In this document: positions 1-6,563 of the stretch, piece by piece
How the letters are laid out: every line of letters starts with the position of its first letter
Position numbering within the stretch: position 1 is the first letter of the stretch
Source: Kiloniellaceae bacterium
GTDB taxonomy: Bacteria; Pseudomonadota; Alphaproteobacteria; Kiloniellales; Kiloniellaceae
Assembly (NCBI GenBank): GCA_021776195.1
Contig: JAJFGK010000087.1
Span: forward strand, 1 to 8,397
DNA length: 8,397 nucleotides
Reading direction: 5' to 3'
The notes under the pieces: generated by a model
What the model saw: only the letters and a program-made list of their open reading frames with translations
Database searches by the model: none
Told to the model about the DNA's origin: nothing
Translations under genes and position numbers: made by a program

Positions 1-870
1 CGGGTCGAGCTCGGCGGCCTTGTCGAAGTCGCGGATCGCGCTGGCAAAGTCGCCCTTGAAGGTCAGCGCCGATCCGCGCAGCTGATAGGCCACCACGTTG
101 TCAGGGTCGAAGGACAGCGCGGCGGTCAGCAAGGCCACGGCCCGTTCCACCTCGCCGGCCTGGAGCGAGACCAGGGCGTCGTCGAGAAACTCCTCGGCCG
201 GGCCGCCGCGGTCAGCCGGAGCCGTTGTCGCCTGGGGTTTTGTGGGCGCGGTTTCCGGGGCCGGCGGCGGTGGCGGCGGCAGGGCGGCGCGCAGCGATTC
301 CGACGGCTCGATGTCGGGCAGGGACCCATCGGTTGGATCGGCGGGGCCGCCGTCCGCCGGCGGGGCGGGCTCCTCATCCGGCTCGGTCGTCGCCGTCGGT
401 CCCGCCAAAACGGCATCGCTCGGCGTATCGCTCGGTGACGTCGGCGTCTCGGTGCTTTGGGGCGCGTCGGGCGCCGTGCCGCCGCCAAGCGCCAGTAGAT
501 TGTCGGGCTCGACCACCCGCTCGCCCGCCTCGATCGCCGCTATGCGGCCGGCCACCCCACGCAGCTCCTCCAGCAGGTCGCGGCTGGGCGCCTGCGCCTG
601 GCCGGAGAGGAAGGCGAACTCGTGGTAGCGGCCGATGGCGGCCCTGGTTTTGGCGTCCACCACCCCATCGACCGCGCCCGGCGCGAAGTCCAGGGTCTCG
701 AGCAGCTCTTCCAGTTCGACCAGCTCGTCTTGCGAAAGCACCGCTTCGGCAAGCGTCGGCAGCGGTGCAAACCAGAAAAGGAGCAACGCGGCCAGCCCGA
801 GCCGGCGCGTGGCGGGGCCGGCACGGGTGGGCGCCGCTCGCGGTGGAGGGATCGCGTGAGTTGATGGCAT
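1..870 (-). CDS. Exported peptidoglycan-binding-like/TPR protein, C-terminus cut off by window edge
   Basis: Reading the minus strand from the ATG at 870-868 gives 290 codons without a stop, running off the left edge. Two stop codons (TAG, TGA) lie in frame just upstream, and this is the only ATG ahead of the hydrophobic segment. Residues about 22-43 (two Arg, then a Leu/Ala/Phe core ending 'TLAEA') look like a Sec signal peptide. Residues about 45-90 resemble a PG_binding_1 domain: a Leu-rich helix, 'FAPGAVDGVVDAKTRAAI' and an aromatic helix. Residues about 91-225 are a low-complexity Pro/Ala/Asp/Glu linker with a polyproline run near residue 178. From about residue 226 a TPR begins ('AGEVERAVALLTAAL', then 'GDFASAIRDFDKAAELDP'), typical of periplasmic scaffold proteins. 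No clear Shine-Dalgarno is visible. It is divergent from the caspase-like gene. The exact role is unknown; export and cell-wall or protein binding are inferred from the domains. Confidence 0.85.
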   Translation of the reverse strand, partial: MPSTHAIPPPRAAPTRAGPATRRLGLAALLLFWFAPLPTLAEAVLSQDELVELEELLETLDFAPGAVDGVVDAKTRAAIGRYHEFAFLSGQAQAPSRDLLEELRGVAGRIAAIEAGERVVEPDNLLALGGGTAPDAPQSTETPTSPSDTPSDAVLAGPTATTEPDEEPAPPADGGPADPTDGSLPDIEPSESLRAALPPPPPPAPETAPTKPQATTAPADRGGPAEEFLDDALVSLQAGEVERAVALLTAALSFDPDNVVAYQLRGSALTFKGDFASAIRDFDKAAELDP

Positions 871-946
871 GGCAGGTCACTATAACGCCAAGCGCACCTC
901 GCTGGCCGCCCTTTTTGCCGCTTCGGCGGGATTATTGGCGCCGGGT

Positions 947-960
947 GTGATCCCGATCAC
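947..960. promoter_or_regulatory. 14-base palindrome in the divergent intergenic region (candidate operator)
   Basis: GTGATC-CC-GATCAC is a perfect 6-bp inverted repeat with a 2-base spacer. It lies between the divergent TPR and caspase-like genes. It sits just upstream of the possible caspase-gene -35 box, and on the other strand it overlaps the -35 position expected for a minus-strand AATAAT at 936-931. Its symmetry suits a dimeric regulator, but no regulator gene is in the window and short palindromes arise by chance. Confidence 0.3.
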
Positions 961-968
961 CGGGGAGG

Positions 969-999
969 TTGGACTCCGGTGCCGAGTCTCTCGTATCAT
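969..999 (+). promoter_or_regulatory. Possible promoter of the caspase-like gene
   Basis: TATCAT at 994-999 matches the sigma-70 -10 consensus at five of six positions. TTGGAC at 969-974 is a weak -35 at a long 19-base spacing. Transcription would begin near 1006, leaving a short leader before the chosen start codon, which supports a start downstream of 1006 rather than at 869. The -35 is poor, so this is tentative. Confidence 0.3.
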
Positions 1000-1030
1000 C
1001 ACCAAGAATTGGATCGAACCTTCGCATTGG

Positions 1031-2929
1031 ATGACAACCATGACCGGGCTACTAAGGCCCCTCTTCCTAGGCTTGGCATTGCTGGCTGCTTACACGGCCC
1101 AGGGCGGACTCGCATCCCGGGCCGCCGCCGCCACCGAGGGCAGCCGCGGCCTCGTGGTCACCCTGAAACAGAGCGAGCAGGCCAACGCGCCGACCGGAGA
1201 GAGCGTCAAGCTCTACGGCGCCTCCTATGCGCTGGTCATCGGCATCGACAACTACACCGGCGGCTGGCCGCGCCTGTCCAATGCAATCAAGGACGCCCGG
1301 CTGGTCGGCGAGGCCCTGCAGGCCCGCGGCTTCGAGGTCCAACTGGCCCTCGACCTCGACGCCGATCAGTTGGAAGACGCCTTCGAGGCCTTCTTCATCG
1401 AAAAGGGCGCCGACCCCGAGGCCCGGCTCTTCGTCTGGTATGCCGGCCACGGCCACACGCAAAACCAGGAGGGGTTCCTGGTGCCGGCCGACGCGCCCCT
1501 GCCGAGCGAAGGCACGACCTTTCGGCGCAAGGCCCTGTCCATGCGCCGGTTCGGCGAATACGTGCGGCTGGCCGAGTCCAAGCACGCCTTTTCGGTGTTC
1601 GATTCCTGCTTTGCCGGCACCATTTTCGAGGGCGCGCGCTCGGCGCCGCCGCCCGCCATCACCCGGGCCACGATCCTGCCGGTACGCGCCTTCCTGTCGT
1701 CGGGCGATGCCGATCAGCAGGTCTCCGACGACGGCACCTTTCGCCAACTCTTCATCGAGGCGCTGGAGGGCAAGCGCCGGTCCGACGCCAACAACGACGG
1801 CTACCTGACCAGCAGCGAGCTGGGTCTGTTTTTGACGGACTCGATCTCGAACTACACGCAGAACCAACAGACGCCACGCTTCGGCAAGCTGCGCGACCCG
1901 CGCTTCGATAACGGCGACTTCGTCTTCCAACTGGCTTCGCTCGGCGACGCCGCCACGGCACTGGCGCCGCCGCCCAGCGGCACGGCCGGACAGAACGACC
2001 GTTCCCTCGACCTCGCCTTCTGGAACGCGGTGAAGGACAGCGACGATCCCGCGGCCTATCAGGCCTACCTGGACCAGTTCCCCAACGGCACCTTTATCAG
2101 CCTGGCCCAGTTGAAGATCGACAAGCTGAATCGCGGTCTCTCGGGACAGCCGGCACAGAGCGGTAGCCAGGTCCAGACCCTCACCCAGAACCAGACCCAG
2201 ACCCAGACGGCCGCCCTGCCGCCCACACCCGAGGCTCAATCGTCCTATAAGATCAAGGCGCTACTCGACCAGCGTTTCATGCTCAAGGCCGCCAGGGTGA
2301 TGAGCGCGCCGAACGCGTCGTCGGCCAAGATCGGCCAACTGCCGGCCGGCCGCGAGGTGACCGTGACCGGAGAGGTCCTGGGCGGGAATTGGATGCGGGT
2401 CGCCCTGGAAAGCGGGCGCGAGGGCTTCATCGAGCGCGACCGGGTGAGCGGGCCCTTTAAGGCCCCGGAGAACCCACAACCGCAACAACAGCCCGCCGCG
2501 AGTGCCGAGAGCGGCGACGACGGCGGCGGTCTCTTCGGTTTTATCGGTGGCATCACCCAGGGCATCACCGGCCTCGCCGGGTCGTCGCAAAACGTCGTGG
2601 TCGCCGCCAACGGCCAGTACGACGGCCACTGGAAGGGTCACGCCAACATGTCCAACGGGCGCTGCAAGGCGCGCTTCTTTCTCGACTTCCGCATCGCCGG
2701 CGGGCGTGCCGACGGACGCATGGTCCTGACCGAGGGCGACGAGGTCGGCCTGGCCGGCACGGTCGACGTGAACGGCCGTGTCGACATGGCGGCCAGCAAG
2801 TGGTCGGTGACCCGCTTCGACGGCCGCGTGGTGGGCAACTCGGTCAAGGGCGTTTGGGAGACACCGCGCATTTCCGCCACCAATCCGGGCTGCAGCGGCA
2901 CTTTCACCATTGCCCGGGTGGGCAGCTAG
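1031..2929 (+). CDS. Exported caspase-like (peptidase C14) protein with EF-hand-like loop, SH3-like and orphan C-terminal domains
   Basis: The 632-residue product starts with a signal peptide (residues 1-35, '[15 protein letters not shown]' then Ala-rich). The frame is open from 869, but that start would put about 54 extra residues ahead of the signal peptide; ATG 1040 is an equally good start, and neither has a strong Shine-Dalgarno. Residues about 66-300 form a caspase p20-like domain: '[10 protein letters not shown]' at 66, catalytic His140 in 'YAGHGH', catalytic Cys193 in 'FDSCFAG'. Residues 252-263 ([12 protein letters not shown]) fit a 12-residue EF-hand calcium loop. Residues 325-366 carry a 'FW..V..S..P..Y..YL..FP.G' helical repeat common after such domains, 381-393 a Gln/Thr run, 407-473 a bacterial SH3-like domain, and 495-520 a Gly-rich linker. 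Residues 522-632 form a domain I cannot assign. The dyad implies a cysteine peptidase, probably for Arg/Lys or Asp sites, acting outside the cytoplasm; substrate unknown. The next gene follows 41 bases later on the same strand. Confidence 0.88.
   Translation: MTTMTGLLRPLFLGLALLAAYTAQGGLASRAAAATEGSRGLVVTLKQSEQANAPTGESVKLYGASYALVIGIDNYTGGWPRLSNAIKDARLVGEALQARGFEVQLALDLDADQLEDAFEAFFIEKGADPEARLFVWYAGHGHTQNQEGFLVPADAPLPSEGTTFRRKALSMRRFGEYVRLAESKHAFSVFDSCFAGTIFEGARSAPPPAITRATILPVRAFLSSGDADQQVSDDGTFRQLFIEALEGKRRSDANNDGYLTSSELGLFLTDSISNYTQNQQTPRFGKLRDPRFDNGDFVFQLASLGDAATALAPPPSGTAGQNDRSLDLAFWNAVKDSDDPAAYQAYLDQFPNGTFISLAQLKIDKLNRGLSGQPAQSGSQVQTLTQNQTQTQTAALPPTPEAQSSYKIKALLDQRFMLKAARVMSAPNASSAKIGQLPAGREVTVTGEVLGGNWMRVALESGREGFIERDRVSGPFKAPENPQPQQQPAASAESGDDGGGLFGFIGGITQGITGLAGSSQNVVVAANGQYDGHWKGHANMSNGRCKARFFLDFRIAGGRADGRMVLTEGDEVGLAGTVDVNGRVDMAASKWSVTRFDGRVVGNSVKGVWETPRISATNPGCSGTFTIARVGS
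2171..2209 (+). repeat. Short in-frame CAG-ACC repeat coding a Gln/Thr run
   Basis: CAGACC occurs at 2174, 2192 and 2198, with CAGACG at 2204. It codes the Gln/Thr-rich run [13 protein letters not shown], residues 381-393 of the caspase-like protein. It sits between the helical repeat and the SH3-like domain, so it is probably a flexible linker; tandem hexamers of this kind can vary in copy number by replication slippage. Confidence 0.6.
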
Positions 2930-2970
2930 AGTCTTTTCCGCCGACAGAACTATCCAAGCGAGGTCCGTCC

Positions 2971-3918
2971 ATGCAGATGATCGACGGCGAGCAGGTCCAT
3001 GCCCTGCTCGACTATCCCAGCCTGATCGAGGCCCTGCGCGAGGGTCACAAGACAGCGGTCGACGCGGTCGAGTCGCACCTGCTGACCCAGGCCGCGCCGG
3101 GCATCAGCGAAAACTCCTTCCTCGCCCTGCCGGCCTGGCAACATGGCCAAGCCCTGGGCATCAAGGTGGTGACGGTCTTCCCCGACAATCTGACGGCCGG
3201 CGGCCCGCTGCCGTCGGTGCAGGCGGTCTACCTGCTGTTCGACGGCGAGAACGGCGAGCCTCTGGCCTGCATCGACGGCACCGTCCTGACCCTGCGCAAG
3301 ACAGCCGCCGATTCGGGCCTGGGAAGCTCGTTCCTGGCCCGCGAGGACTGCCGGGTGCTCTTGATGGTGGGCGCCGGCGCACTCGGCCCCCATGTCATCC
3401 AGGCCCATCTGGCGGCCCGGCCCGGGATCGAGCGGGTGCTGGTCTGGAACCGCACGGCGGCGCGCGCCACGGCGCTGGCCCAGGACCTGGCCCTGCCCGG
3501 CGTTTCCATGACCGCGACCGAGGACCTGGAGGGCGCGGCTCGCCAGGCCGACGTGATCGCCTGCGCGACCATGGCGAACGACGCCCTGATCCAGGGCCGG
3601 TGGCTGAAGCCCGGCTGTCATCTGGACCTGATCGGCGGTTTCACCCCGACCATGCGCGAGGCCGACGACGAGGCGGTGCGGCGCGCCCGGGTCTACGGCG
3701 ACATCCGCGAAGGGATCGCCCACTGCGGCGACATCTGCCTGCCGCTTGCCTCCGGCGCGCTCGCCCCGGGCGACATCGTCGGCGATCTCTTCGACCTCGC
3801 CCAGGGCGCCTGCCCCGGCCGCGGCGGCGACCAGGAAATCACCCTCTTCAAGAACGCCGGCGGCGGTCACCTGGACCTCATGACCGCGCGCTTCCTGATG
3901 ACCCGGCTGGGCGCTTAG
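2971..3918 (+). CDS. Ornithine cyclodeaminase/mu-crystallin-family protein, probably an NAD(P)H-dependent imine reductase
   Basis: The 315-residue product is of typical family length. The ATG at 2971 has a good Shine-Dalgarno (GAGGT, 2960-2964) seven bases upstream. Family signatures are Lys65 in 'GIKVVTVFP', Arg109 in '[18 protein letters not shown]', a Rossmann nucleotide site 'GAGALG' at 134-139, and '[18 protein letters not shown]' around 216-232. Members include ornithine cyclodeaminase, alanine dehydrogenase and delta1-pyrroline/piperideine-2-carboxylate (ketimine) reductases. The GGDxPGKxE loop of true ornithine cyclodeaminases, with its catalytic Asp, is here GGFTPTMRE with Phe224 at the Asp position. 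That favours a cytoplasmic reductase of cyclic imino acids from proline, hydroxyproline or lysine breakdown over a cyclodeaminase. No other amino-acid catabolism gene is nearby to confirm this. The gene lies 41 bases after the caspase-like gene, so co-transcription is possible, and its stop overlaps that of the convergent DUF488 gene. Confidence 0.85.
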   Translation: MQMIDGEQVHALLDYPSLIEALREGHKTAVDAVESHLLTQAAPGISENSFLALPAWQHGQALGIKVVTVFPDNLTAGGPLPSVQAVYLLFDGENGEPLACIDGTVLTLRKTAADSGLGSSFLAREDCRVLLMVGAGALGPHVIQAHLAARPGIERVLVWNRTAARATALAQDLALPGVSMTATEDLEGAARQADVIACATMANDALIQGRWLKPGCHLDLIGGFTPTMREADDEAVRRARVYGDIREGIAHCGDICLPLASGALAPGDIVGDLFDLAQGACPGRGGDQEITLFKNAGGGHLDLMTARFLMTRLGA

Positions 3919-4457
3919 AACAAGCTCGCCTGCCGCGGCGGGTAGACGACCGCCCGGTCTTCGCGCGCCACCCCGGCCGGGTTGAGCCGCGCGGCTTCGC
4001 GCCCGCCATCGGACAGCAGGTGCACCACGCCGTGGCCGCGCGCGATCAGGTGGTCGGCGATGATCTGGCGGTGACAGTGACGCCAGTCGGCCTCGGCGCA
4101 CATGACCGCCAGCGGGCCTTGTTCGGCTTGGGCCACCAGGCCGTCGAGCGCGGCCGCGAAGGGCGGCGTCAAGGCGTAGTCGGCGTAGTGGCGAAAGGCG
4201 TCCTCGCGCCAGTGACCGTTGGGCGAGCCGCCGGGCAGGCCCGGATCGCCGCGCTTGCCGCCGAAGGTCTCGAAGTGGCGATAGGCGATCCCGGCGGCCG
4301 CCAGCGCCACCGCCAAGGCGTCGTCATTGAACTGCGGATTGCGCCGCGAGCGCGGCCAGGCCCGCACATCGGCCAGGACCGCGATGCCGGCGGCGCGCAA
4401 CAGGGCGATCAAGGTCTCTTGACTGTGGTTGGAGTGGCCGATGCTGTAGAGTTCCAT
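3915..4457 (-). CDS. DUF488 family protein
   Basis: The 180-residue product starts at the ATG 4457-4455. An upstream in-frame ATG at 4508 would add 17 unrelated residues and overlap dtd, whereas family members begin, as here, close to a '(x)LYSIGHSN' motif. Conserved features are '[16 protein letters not shown]' at 5-20, '[15 protein letters not shown]' at 30-44, '[12 protein letters not shown]' at 61-72, and '[12 protein letters not shown]' at 119-130, whose two Cys (120, 128), Glu122 and His129-Arg130 are the family hallmark. DUF488 proteins have no firmly established function; the clustered Cys, His and Arg residues suggest an active or binding site. No signal peptide or membrane segment is seen, so it is cytoplasmic. 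The start lies only 33 bases from the divergent dtd start, and the TAA stop overlaps the TAG stop of the convergent reductase gene. Confidence 0.9.
   Translation of the reverse strand: MELYSIGHSNHSQETLIALLRAAGIAVLADVRAWPRSRRNPQFNDDALAVALAAAGIAYRHFETFGGKRGDPGLPGGSPNGHWREDAFRHYADYALTPPFAAALDGLVAQAEQGPLAVMCAEADWRHCHRQIIADHLIARGHGVVHLLSDGGREAARLNPAGVAREDRAVVYPPRQASLF
4419..4447 (+). promoter_or_regulatory. Weak candidate dtd promoter inside the DUF488 gene
   Basis: TTGACT at 4419-4424 matches the -35 consensus at five of six positions. At the standard 17-base spacing the -10 hexamer is TGCTGT, a poor match. With only 33 bases between the two divergent start codons, any dtd promoter must overlap the start of the DUF488 gene, which makes this -35 worth noting, but the -10 is weak. 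Confidence 0.2.
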
Positions 4458-4490
4458 CAACAAAGCCCGAAAACTGAGGGTGCCATTCGC

Positions 4491-4937
4491 ATGAGAGCAT
4501 TGCTGCAACGCGTGGCCGGGGCAAGCGTGACCGTTGAAGGCGAGACGGTCGGTGCGATCGATTCCGGCCTCCTGGTCCTGCTCTGCGCCGTCGAGGGCGA
4601 CGGCGAGGTCGAGGCGGCCTTCCTGGCCCAGAAGATCGCCAAGCTCAGAATCTTCGCCGACGCCGACGGCAAGATGAACCTGGCCCTGCGCGATGTCGGC
4701 GGCGCGGCGCTGGCGGTCAGCCAGTTCACCCTGGCGGCCGACTGGCGCAAGGGCAACCGGCCGAGCTTCATCCGCGCCGCCGCGCCCCAGGAGGGCGAGC
4801 GGCTCTACGATTACTTTTGCGACGAACTCAAGGGCCAGAACATCGTTGTCGAGCGCGGGCGCTTCGGCGCCGAGATGAAGGTCTCCCTGGTCAACGACGG
4901 TCCCGTGACCATCTGGCTCGATACCGAAGACCGATGA
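4491..4937 (+). CDS. dtd: D-aminoacyl-tRNA deacylase
   Basis: The 148-residue product has the usual length for bacterial DTD. It hydrolyses the ester of D-amino acids (and glycine) mischarged onto tRNA, a cytoplasmic chirality-proofreading step. It begins in family style with '[17 protein letters not shown]' and carries both diagnostic motifs: '[17 protein letters not shown]' starting at Ser77, and 'NDGPVT' with Gly137-Pro138-Val139-Thr140, the cross-subunit Gly-cisPro element that excludes L-amino acids. A GAGGG Shine-Dalgarno at 4476-4480 lies ten bases ahead of the ATG. The frame is open far upstream, but that upstream stretch lies antisense to the DUF488 gene. The TGA stop overlaps the ATG of the following gene (ATGA, 4934-4937), so the two are probably co-translated. 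Confidence 0.96.
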   Translation: MRALLQRVAGASVTVEGETVGAIDSGLLVLLCAVEGDGEVEAAFLAQKIAKLRIFADADGKMNLALRDVGGAALAVSQFTLAADWRKGNRPSFIRAAAPQEGERLYDYFCDELKGQNIVVERGRFGAEMKVSLVNDGPVTIWLDTEDR

Positions 4938-5740
4938 GAACCCTGGCGGCCTTGCTGGTCTTGATGACCCTGGCGGGCCCTTCTCTCGCCGGCGACCCGC
5001 GCGACGACCTGATCGCCGTCCCGGCCGGTCAGCTGCGCCAGGGCGACCCGGCCGGCGCGGCCGACGAGGTGGTTCGGACCGTCTCTCTCGCGTCCTTCGC
5101 CATCATGCGCCACGAGGTCACCAACGATCAGTTCGCGGTCTTCGTGGCCGCGAGCGGCCATGTCACCGATCCCGAGCGCAAGGGCTGGGGTTGGGTCTGG
5201 CCCGGCACCTGGCGCCAGGTGCAGGGTGTCGACTGGCGCCGGCCGCATGGGCTCGACACCTCCATTGCCGACCGCGGCGACCATCCCGTGGTGCAGATCT
5301 CGCAGCGCGACGCGGCCGCCTTTTGCGCCTGGTACGACCTACGGCTGCCGCGCGATGCAGAATGGGAGTATGCCGCGCGCGGCCGCGACGACCGGACCTT
5401 TCCCTGGGGCGACAGCCTGCCCGAGGCCGGCGACGGCAGCCGGCTCGCCAATTTCGGCACCCTGGCCTGCTGCGCCAGCAACGACAGCGACGGTTATCGC
5501 ACCACGGCCCCGGTCGGATCCTACCCGCAAGGCGCCTCGCCCTTCGGACTGCTGGACATGGCCGGCAACGTCTGGGAATGGACCGCCTCGCCCTACCCGC
5601 CGGACGCGGCGGAGGTCACCCTGCGTGGCGGCGGCTGGGGCAACAACCCCTTCTGCCTGCGGGTCTCCTATCGCCACGGCAACCCGCCCGGCATCGGCCT
5701 GGACATGGTCGGATTCCGCTGCGCCGGCGATCTCGAATAG
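4934..5740 (+). CDS. Exported SUMF1/formylglycine-generating-enzyme-fold protein, probably not a true FGE
   Basis: The 268-residue product begins at the ATG overlapping the dtd stop and has a clear signal peptide (residues 1-19, '[16 protein letters not shown]'). The rest is one FGE-sulfatase/SUMF1 domain: '[14 protein letters not shown]', '[12 protein letters not shown]', '[18 protein letters not shown]', '[13 protein letters not shown]', 'FPWGD', '[15 protein letters not shown]' (GNVWEW at 211-216), '[17 protein letters not shown]' from 231, and a terminal 'GFRC'. Formylglycine-generating enzymes use two cysteines shortly after the GG(S/G)(W/Y) motif; here only Cys241 is present and an Asn (237 or 238) stands where the first would be. 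Sulfatase activation is therefore unlikely; other members of this fold act as nonheme-iron oxygenases, periplasmic maturation factors (PvdO, NirV) or binding modules. No sulfatase gene is in view. Cys179-Cys180 are adjacent. The stop is seven bases from that of the convergent permease gene. Confidence 0.9.
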   Translation: MRTLAALLVLMTLAGPSLAGDPRDDLIAVPAGQLRQGDPAGAADEVVRTVSLASFAIMRHEVTNDQFAVFVAASGHVTDPERKGWGWVWPGTWRQVQGVDWRRPHGLDTSIADRGDHPVVQISQRDAAAFCAWYDLRLPRDAEWEYAARGRDDRTFPWGDSLPEAGDGSRLANFGTLACCASNDSDGYRTTAPVGSYPQGASPFGLLDMAGNVWEWTASPYPPDAAEVTLRGGGWGNNPFCLRVSYRHGNPPGIGLDMVGFRCAGDLE

Positions 5741-5747
5741 GAGAGTT

Positions 5748-6563
5748 CTAAATTATCGCGTGGCGCACCTTGGCCGAGACCCATTCGCTGACCACGACGG
5801 TGGCGATGATGGCCAACAGGATCAGCGAGACCTCGGTCCAGGCGAGGTTGGAAATCGCCGCGTTCAACTGGATGCCGATGCCGCCGGCGCCAACCAGGCC
5901 CAGGACCGTGGATTCGCGAATGTTGATGTCCCAGCGGAAGACGGAAATGCCGGCAAAGGCCGGCAGGACCTGGGGCACGATGCCATAGGCGATGACCTGG
6001 GCCCGGCTCGCGCCGGTCGCGGTCACCGCCTCGACCTGGTTTTCGTCGATCTCCTCGATCGCCTCGTAGAGCAGCTTGGCGCAAAAGCCGATCGACCGGA
6101 GGCCGATGGCGATGACCCCGGCGAAAACCCCGGGGCCGACGATGGCGACCAGCATCAGGGCCCAGATCAGCGAATTGATCGAGCGCGAGGAAACGATGAT
6201 GAAGAGCGCCACGGGCCGCACGAAGGCGCGGCTCGGCGTCGTGTTGCGCGCCGCGCAGAAGGCCACCGGGACGGCCAGGACCAGGGAGATCACCGTGCCC
6301 AGTGTGGCGATATTGATGGTGTCCCACAGCGGGGCCCAGAGCTTGTCCAGGGCGGAGAATTTCGGCGGCACCATGCGCCGACCCAGGTCCGCGGCCTGGG
6401 TATGCGCATCGAGCACGAAAAACCAGGTGGTGCGGTCGGAAATCAGCTGCCAGCAGTAGACGAAAATCGCCGTGGCGATCAGCCAGCCGGCCCAGATGGC
6501 GAACTGCTGGCCGCGCGCGCGGCGCTGCCAGACCTTGGTCCCGGAGGCCTCGCGCACCGGCAT
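5748..6563 (-). CDS. phnE: PhnE-type phosphonate ABC transporter permease (second of two)
   Basis: The 271-residue inner-membrane permease follows the first permease by a one-base overlap (TGATG at 6565-6561), indicating translational coupling; the start is the ATG at 6563. One transmembrane helix at about 22-41 is followed by a periplasmic stretch and a BPD_transp_1 domain beginning near 'LWDTINIATLGTVISLVLAVP' (79-99). The EAA loop that contacts the ATPase is around 178-198 (EAVTATGAS...VPQ), and the PhnE-typical 'RWDINIRESTVLGLVGAGG' lies at 210-228. With the neighbouring permease and PhnC it should form the membrane channel of an importer for phosphonates or related phosphorus compounds such as phosphite; the substrate cannot be fixed from sequence alone. 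The gene ends seven bases from the convergent SUMF1 gene, leaving no room for a separate terminator. Confidence 0.92.
   Translation of the reverse strand: MPVREASGTKVWQRRARGQQFAIWAGWLIATAIFVYCWQLISDRTTWFFVLDAHTQAADLGRRMVPPKFSALDKLWAPLWDTINIATLGTVISLVLAVPVAFCAARNTTPSRAFVRPVALFIIVSSRSINSLIWALMLVAIVGPGVFAGVIAIGLRSIGFCAKLLYEAIEEIDENQVEAVTATGASRAQVIAYGIVPQVLPAFAGISVFRWDINIRESTVLGLVGAGGIGIQLNAAISNLAWTEVSLILLAIIATVVVSEWVSAKVRHAII

Noticed and set aside
869..1030. Start of the caspase-like gene at ATG 869, giving 54 more residues
   Set aside because: It would overlap the start codon of the divergent gene, sit upstream of the only promoter-like sequence, and place a non-family stretch ahead of a well-formed signal peptide.
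1067..2239. 390-codon minus-strand open frame opposite the caspase-like gene
   Set aside because: Its product is repetitive Gly/Val/Ala/Arg-rich with no recognisable motif; long antisense frames are expected in GC-rich DNA, and the plus strand carries an unmistakable caspase domain.
2950..4101. 383-codon minus-strand frame opposite the reductase gene
   Set aside because: No motifs, Arg/Gly/Ala-rich composition, and it conflicts with two well-supported genes.
2910..4490. Open plus-strand frame running from 2910 into dtd, suggesting a 675-residue fusion
   Set aside because: Upstream of 4491 the product is Arg/Pro/Gly-rich shadow sequence of the reductase gene and antisense of the DUF488 gene; the dtd family begins exactly at the ATG 4491.
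4934..5740. Calling the SUMF1 gene a diversity-generating retroelement target
   Set aside because: The fold is used by such targets, but no reverse transcriptase, template repeat or accessory gene is present in the window.
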